Shown here one piece after another: positions 15,501 through 24,500 of a stretch of DNA of 64,000 nt. Below the pieces are notes generated by a model that saw only the letters and a program-made list of their open reading frames with translations, did not search any database and had not been told where the DNA came from. The position numbers and the translations under genes were made by a program. The DNA is taken from positions 466,958 through 530,957 of the forward strand of contig NMRA01000305.1 of NCBI GenBank assembly GCA_002633005.1, written 5' to 3'. Origin of the DNA: Phoronis australis (taxonomy: Eukaryota > Phoronida > Phoronidae). Position 1 is the first letter of the stretch, and each line of letters opens with the position of its first letter.

Positions 15501-18500
15501 ATGTCACTAGTACGTTGTCCAGGGCCCAGCATCCAGAGAAGGTGGTGTTACCAGCGGTGGTGCTGGTGTTGGTGTTACCAGCGGCGGCAGACGTGGTGTT
15601 GCTGATGTTGTTGGAGGTGCGGTAGTGGAACTGAAGACAGACTGGGGAGCCCTCTGGTGGCGGTAGAGACACGATGTGGATAGCGGTGTCAGAGGAAGAA
15701 GGGATGCTGAAAATGGAACATTATGAAAGATGTTGAAGATAGAACAATATGGAATAGGATGATGAAGATAGTACAATATGGAATAGGGTGGTGAAGATGG
15801 AACATTATGGAATAAGGTGATGAAGTGGGAAGGACCATTATGGAATAAGGTGGTAATCAAAACATTATGGAATAGGGTAATGAAGATTGAAGGAACATTT
15901 TGGAATAAGGTGCTGAAGATGGAGCATTATGGAACAGGGTACTTATTTATTACCTTATTGTTCTTCAAACTAGGACCAAGAATCGCACAGTAACCCATCT
16001 TTATTACAAACACGGACAGCCATTTTTAGAAAGATTTGACTACATAGCCAATAAAGGTCGATCTAATACTGCACCATAACACAAATAACATGAGTGCAAC
16101 TCAAAAATAGTGTCTTCCTAAATGGATTTGGTGGCACCAATTCCACATTATTAAAATTTTGTTGAGACATTTCAAAGCACAAGTAACTTTATCATTACAG
16201 TTCAACATTTTAACACTCAACAAGGCAAAGTCCTGCACTATGCATGGCACTTCCAATCCTACAGCATGCTGGCCAATAGGTAGTGCTGTTTCAATATAAC
16301 ATATGTAATGCTTATAAAGTTTCCCAGCGGTAGTGCTACACTTCAAGAATTGAAACGAGTCTTGGTAATTCCTTAACCCCCCCAAGTTTCGCACAATGAG
16401 CCTACTTTGTGGCCTGAACAGGTCTGATAAATAACAACAGGTATCAGACCACCTGGTCCTGCACTTGCATCATTAGCCGTCCACCTACCTGACAGTGTCC
16501 ATCACTGTCCAGTTGTTACAGCCCTCAGAGCCATAACTGACAACAACATCCGCCAATCCATCAGGTACCGTACAACTACCCGAGCCAACAGTGAACTGCA
16601 GTACACTGGCAGACGACACATTCAGTGGCACTGTCATCTGTATGAGGTTACACAAGAATCAAAATTTAGAAAACATGAACTCACGAGAGGTTCTATGAAA
16701 AGTAGTCGCAAAACCTTGATGCAATAAATTACTCAGAAGGGATCATTATGGGCTTGGAGGGGGTAACTAATCCGCATAGTGCCTTTAGTTAGAACTTTGC
16801 TGATGGTTGTAAATCATGGGTGTTGTTCACATACAAAATATCTTTTGAAATTGACATGCAAGGTCAGTGAAAGTAATCCTATGTGAACGCAGCTCTTAAT
16901 CATAAAGCTGTAAACACAATTTAGCAAAGATTCATGGTCCAAGCTCAGAGTATTGTTTTATTACTCCCCATGGGTTTTGGGTAGCCAAGCCCAGAATATG
17001 AAAGTAGACAGCATGAACAAGTATGAACCACCCAGTTGGTTGAATACCTAATACAGCTTCATCAAATGTGTACAATTATACAAAAAATAAGCATTGTGCT
17101 GCACAACTTTTCAGCCAACAATATTGTTTGTATGAAAGGGATTAAATCATAGTAATTTAAAATAGTTACATTTAGAATTAAACAGACACAGCTTATGGCA
17201 GATCTCACTAAGAATTCATGTACGGTACTGTTCAAAAATGATCAAAACTTGAAATGAAACTCTTCTTACTTCATCAAAATATACTACGTAAAAAACTGCT
17301 GGATAAAAACGCAAATTCTAAATAGAAATTTTTTTTGAAAGTATGCCGATTTAAAGCAAAAAAGGGATTTCACTAACTTTTTGTAAAGCTATTGTCGTGC
17401 TATAAACATCTCTAAATGAGATAAAAGGGTCGATTTGGACAAATCTTGTGAATTTATCCAATGTCATCTGGTGAACCCAACTGGTTTTATCCACATCACG
17501 GTCATCAATAGAGTGATTCTAGCAACAAGACCACATAGTAAAGGTAATTTCTGTTTCTTGTCAGATCTTATCTAAATAGAAGGCTTGAAAGCATCCAGGC
17601 TTCTCTTCTCCATTTAATTTTTGAGACATGAAAACTGACAGAAACCATGGAAACTGATATAAACCACAAAATCTGAACAGAGGAGTAAAATTTACAACGC
17701 AGCTTTTTAAATTTTCAAAATTGGTCAAGACAAGTAATAGAGATTATGTCAACAAAACTCAACCCTTCAGCTATTCATAGGAAAGCAGTTTCCAGCCTGG
17801 CTTATCAGATCATTATACTGCATCACAAACTCCCAATAGAAGCTGGGCCTGAAAGAACGTGGATTTAAGGGGTTATGAGGATGGATTCTAGTTTAAGGGC
17901 ATGTTCACGACATGGTACTCCTATGCCCGAGTGCCCCATGACAACCATACCAGGGTGTTGTTGGATCCCTGTCCGCACAAAACTGCTGCATTGCCATGCA
18001 GTATAGATCCACATCTGCTGCTCACTTCAACGTCACTTGTAGGGGACCTAGGGATAGAATGAGGCATTGTGGGTAAATTGGACAATAATATAATAAAAAA
18101 TAATTGCAGGCGGTCTGATACACGTTGTATCAGACGTGCGTAGGCCTCGCATGTGGGCCCATTGCACAGATCACCTGGAAATATTTTTATGCTTTATTGA
18201 TATATGGTTAAAACCGAGCTGAGGAGCTAGAAACCTGGCTCAAGGGTATAGCAGTGTGACCCAGTGGTACTCGAACCCACGACCTCAAGTAAAGAAAGCG
18301 GGCACTTATCAACTAGGCCACACCGCCTCTTCCAAATTGGACAAAGGCATTTACTGTGTTATTTATTCCTTATTCACATCAGAAGTCATAGTTCGAACTA
18401 ACTGAACACGGGGTCGTTTTTTATGAATTCAAAGTGACTTACAACTTAAAACTCTTAAAAAGAGGTAATTAGCGCAAAATTAGTAATCTTTGTATCAGAG

Positions 18501-21500
18501 CCACAAAGTTTAAGCTGAATCTATGAGAGCTTATTTACTTATTCTCAATACTTACCAAAGTTCAGCATCAAGAACTGAAGAATCAAAGTTGTCACGGAAT
18601 ATCACACCATTGTCATGGAGGTCTGAAACATCTGGATACTCTAGTGAAGTCAAAAGATCTGAAACAAACTGGACAAATTAGAATTCTCTAGGCTGCTCCT
18701 TGCTTCAGTTACAAGATGCAATTGACTGAAAAAAAACCTGGCACTATGTACAGCTACTATTAATGTAAATTTTAGAACTAAGTAGACACAGTACATTCAG
18801 ATGTTCAAATTAAAACTTTGACCAAATATTGAGGTATTCCAAGCAAAGTCAGCAAACCTTAAGAACTGAACGGAACACTGACAGACAAGCACAATAAAGT
18901 TCTTGAATACTCGTTCTTATGTTCAAAACAGCTAGTCTATATAACAAACCTGTCTCCATGATAGCTAGTCTATATAATAAACCTGTTTCCATGATAGCTA
19001 GTCTAAATCATAAACCTGTCTCCATAAATAGCTAGTCTATATTATAAACCTGTCTCCATGATAGCTAGTCTATATTATAAACCTGTCTCCATGAGAGCTA
19101 GTCTATATTATAAACTGTCTCCACGATAGCTAGTCTATATAATAAACCTGTCTCCATAATAGCTAGTCTATATAATAAACCTGTCTCCATGATAGCTAGT
19201 CTATATTATAAACCTGTCTTCATGATAGCTAGTCTAAATTATAAACCTGTCTCCATGAGAGCTAGTCTATATAATAAACCTGTCTCCATGACAGCTAGTC
19301 TATATTATACACCTGTCTCCATGATAGCTAGTCTATATAATAAACCTGTCTCTATGATAGCAAATAGCAGCATATGTTAATAAAAACAATGACAGATTTG
19401 AAATGGCTTGACATGTTTCGGCGTTTATTAAAACACCATTATCATAAGAAAAAGACAGTGGCCACCTTGCTAGGCAAAACAACAAGTACCGTATTCACCG
19501 TAGTAACCGCCCATGCCCCTATAAGCGCCCCCCACGCGTTTTCAAACTTTGCTAAAATAAGCGCCCAGTCCATGAACGTGTATGTGAGAAAAATGCCTTA
19601 CCTACAGTCTTAATATTCTACAGTAACGTCTTCAATTTATCAATAATATCCGACAGTCCTGAAAAAAAACACTGTGCGCAGAATTTGTAGACCACGACCC
19701 TTGCCGCTATGTCGGTATTTAGCCGTGATTATACACTTCAGAACGAACACAAAAGTTCTGCTGATACTGCGAGGACCAATGGTCTGGCCTGTCAGAACAG
19801 AAGTAGTGTACTTGTCTGTGGGATTGCCTTGTAGATATTTCCCGCTTTCAACAGGAATCCAAATTTCTTTGTAGGCCTACACGTGAAAACCGCGAATCGA
19901 AGACTAATAAAAAGCTTGGCCAGTGTTAAAAGCACGTGGCCAGGAAGCGCGCACTACATACATGAACCTGTCATCAAAGACATTAGTCGGGAACTATCCA
20001 TTCATGAAACGGGTAGCATAGCATCGGCAAGAAATGAATATCGGCACTAATTTCCGACAGTTTCTAATACTATAAAAAAGTTTGCATTATTTTTAAGATG
20101 AATTGTTTGATTATCCATAATTGATGTTTTTAAGCCAAATATCCGATAAAATGACCACCGACAGTGAATGCTTACACACCCTTACACCGAAAAATAACTG
20201 TCAGATAGTCACGTACGCATCCAGCCACATGGCGACTAATATGGCCTTACCGAGACAAATGCCGAACGTTTTTAGCACAATGAGACCGGCAAGTACTGAA
20301 TGAAACACACTCTGGTTTAGGCCTACTGGAAATTTCTTTAGATACAATGCACATCTAGCTCATTAGATTGCGTGGCTCTGGCCAAAAGACGGTATCTGCT
20401 CTGGCAAATGAACTCTGGTGACACGCATGCGCTAGCTTACTCACAAACGCAGACAACTTTAAAACAAAACGGTCACGTGACAACAACATGTGTGTTCGTC
20501 CAGACATTTTTCTCATGTTGCCGGTCATGTAGATGGCACGATGTAACACAGATTTGTACTTAAACCTCCTGTAATCTCGACTCCATGGGAAAATCTTATT
20601 GACTCTACTTGGAAAACTTAAGGAGGATTTCAGGTAATTTGCTTGAGTCAAAACTGTTATGTATTTTTATTCAAGCATTCAAGTTGCCATATCGACGATT
20701 GCGAGGTAGGCAGTCGGCGAGTTTTCGCCCTGGGATTTCAGCACAATTTTCTGTAAAATGAACTTAGCAGCAAAGTTTGATAGCAATGCACCACGGTTTT
20801 GTAGAAAGTCTTTCATAGATTACAGATACGTCACAGAGCAAAAATATGATGAATCTTAGCTTCCGATTTCACCCGTTTCGGAGACTGGGTTTCAATGGCC
20901 TTGGGTTATAATAAGCGCCCCCCCCCCAGAAACAAACTTTCTAAGCACCCTGGGCGGTTATTACGGCAAATACGGTAATGATATACAGACACAGTCAGTT
21001 ACAATTTACAGTATCATTACTTGTTGTTGGGCCCAGCAAGGTGGCCACTGTTTTTTCTTCTCATGGTGGTGTTTTGGTAACACCAAAACATGTCAAGCCA
21101 TTTCAAATTTGCCATTGTTTTTAATAACATTAATAAATCTGGCGTTGAGGGAAGAAACACCACATGCTGTTACTTCTTTGATCATCAATGCAAACAAATC
21201 AAAAATAAAAATGAATTGAAAAATCTCAGTTTAGATGACAAGCTGGAGAGAAATTGGAAAAAAAGAAATTGGTTTCTACTCAGTCCTACCTTCCCGTTCA
21301 CATAGCTTGAGCACCGTGGTGTCTTTGAACAATATCTGCTGTCCCAGAGTAGCAGTGGCCCTGTGAAGACGGTATGATACAGCTAAAAATCTAATGACAG
21401 TAATCACTATGTAGTACTGCTACAATTTGATTTTTGGAATCGGTGATAAATGTTTCATTATAGGCCACATCCTAAAATGTGGCACTGATGAGTCATAAAC

Positions 21501-24500
21501 AAGAATGCCTAGGAGGGGACGCCTGAGCACCTCCTGGAGGGGACGCTTGAGCACCTCCTGGAGGGGACGCTTGAGCATCTCCTGGAGGGGACGTCTGAGC
21601 ACCTCCTGGGGGGGACGCCTGAGCACCTCCTGGAGGGGACGCCTGAGCATCTCCTGGAGGGGACGTCTGAGCACCTCCTGGAGGGGACGCCTAAGCACCT
21701 CCTGGAATAGGAGTTTAGGCATCCCCCCTCTCTTACACATTCCAGTATGACTAACACCTAATATGTGCATGGACAATTATTAGTAAATCATTATCTTTAG
21801 TCATGCAGCATGCTGTGAATACCGTCCATGACATAAATCAAGATATTAAATTGCTAATAAATATTGATTGAATGATTCCAAAACATAGCTGCTTTAGTCC
21901 AATCTGCCCGAAAATGGACTGGTGTTGGTGCAACCCCGCCATATATCTGTGTCTAGTTTTGGCAAAATCTATCAAGCCGCTTTGACAATGACAGACAAGC
22001 AATATTTTGAAGAAAACTAAAATAACCAATAGGAGAGCCTAAGTATTCAAATCTGTCTGAAATCGACTGCTGTCATGGAATCCCAGTAATAAAAGCATGT
22101 GTCAAGTTTTACCAAAATCTGTCAAGCAATTAAGAATATGAAAATCTAGTCAAAAACTGAAATTGACAAAAGGGGGTGGTAGGGTAGACGAATTCAACCA
22201 AAAACCTTACAGGTGCCAAGCACCGAGAACAAAAAACTATCGTTCTTTTGATTGAGCCCCTCATGGACACAATTGTACCGTCAACTTTGAACCTGTCCAA
22301 ATAAAACTGCGCTAATGACCCAAAAAGGCAATCAAATTTCAACTCTGGTATCCCATATTATCTCATGACTTACAGAAAGCTGACACATCCTGTGCCCTTC
22401 TGGGGTGCCATCCAGACAAATGACAGGGCCTGCTGTGGCCGGTGACCCATGTGAGTGTGAACTATCTGACACAAAAAGTTCTGGCCCCTAGGTGACACCA
22501 CGCTTTGGTCAGGGCCAGCACGAGGTATAGATGGAGTGGTGTACATCCCCGTCAGTAAGAAGCCATCAAAGTTGATGGTGGAAGTCACAGTAACTGTAAC
22601 CAAGACGACAACATAAATATCAATGATTGTCAGTATGACAAAACAAAAAGTTTATTTGATAAGGGCTGGCAAGACAACTTTTTTATTTAGAAGATGCATT
22701 TTGTTTATAAAACGTTCATTACGTATTACTAAGTATATACCACAATTGTTTTGCCACCAAGAGCTAAATACAAAGCATACACAATAACAGTAGCACTAAC
22801 GGAAGCTTTTTCAATTACGGGGGTAACAGTGAAATTTTTTTTCACTCACTGTCAAATTCGGCAACAAAAAAGCACAATTTTCACAGCACATCTATCATCA
22901 AACGACATGGTTGATGAAGCTGTTAGCATTTGTAGCAATCTAGTCATGGAAGATATGATACTCATCAGTCTGCTTTTGGTTCTGAGCATGCTTTTTGGGA
23001 ACTGTGTATTAGATTTAACTGGAGTATACGATTTCGTATGATAAGAGATGAAAAAAAGAGGAAACTGGAAATCAAATAAGAGGAAATTGAAGTAAAAAAA
23101 GATGAAATCCTCTTAAAACAGGAAAATTCCAGGCCCTGTTAGTTTAGTTCAGCTCCGGGCTTTCAACATTTGGGAGGCTGATCTTCAATTCAGCATTTGG
23201 GAGGCTTACCTTCAATTCAACATTTGGGAGGCTTACCTTCAATTCAACATTTGGGAGGCTTACCTTCAATTCAACATGTGGGAGGCTTACCTTCAATTCA
23301 ACATTTGAGAGACTTATCTTCAATTCAACATTTTAGAGGCTTATCTTCAATTCAACATTTGGGAGGCTTATCTTCAATTCAAATGTTTAAAGTGCTATAA
23401 ATCTGCCTTCTATCAAGGAAACTTACTTTCAGTTTAGATCATGCTCTAAACCTGACGGTAAGATCACTGTTACAGAAACCACACAATGAATAGTCTCTGC
23501 AATGCGTCTCGGCGGCAAGTAATATGCAACAAATATTGCGAGACCGAGTCAATTATGTTTATATATACTTCAATTGTGTGGAAATATGAATAAATCACGC
23601 TACTGTGACACTGCAATTTAAATTACCTCCCTCGTGACAAACCAACTGTGTGCTCGTAAAAACCAACTTCGATATAGACCTCTTACAATTACTTATAAAA
23701 TTAATAAAGGTAAGTTTATCCCCACTTTGTTATTTTGTTCCATTTCTGGGTTTTTGCCATAGCGTCGATGAAGCCAGACAAATTTCTGCCGAGTTGTCAA
23801 CTTTTCTTTTGCAATCATGGCTGTACTTTATAAGCAGCAAACAAAACCCACCTCTGTAGAGTGTCCCAGGGACATAGAACTCTGGGTTGCCATCAATGTT
23901 CACGTTCAATGTGATCTCCCGTGAGACACTGTCTCTTTGACCTTGGTTGGCATGGTAATTACACACAAACATGAAGGGAGACAGAGTAGCGGGTAATACA
24001 GTCTCCACACTGGAGAGACGAGAACCGATCAAACACAAAGCGATAAACCACATCCTGAAAAAATGGAAAAATTTAAAGAATGGTCGTCGGACAACTGCCA
24101 TCAACTGATATGTGAAATCAATTTTTCTTGATGTATGGTTGACATGATAACCCATCATAATGACAATATATTCGGTGAATCATAACAGGTAAATTTAAAA
24201 TTAATTAAAACATAATTTGATATACCAATTAAATTTTCCAAGCTACAGATTACAACAGTTAGTTTAATGAAACCATATTCGGTTGCCTACTTTAATTCCC
24301 AATCTTCTAAATATTAGAAAAATGTATTAATATTCCTATCTTGGATGAATCGAAATTTCCACATTTTAATCAACATTCAAATAGTTGAAATGCTACAAGA
24401 GTGCAAAGCCATTAGGAAAATTTTGCAAAGTTTCAAATTTGAGACGCCTAATGGCTAAAGAACATTAAATAAACTTAATGTTGATCACTAAAAGAACACA

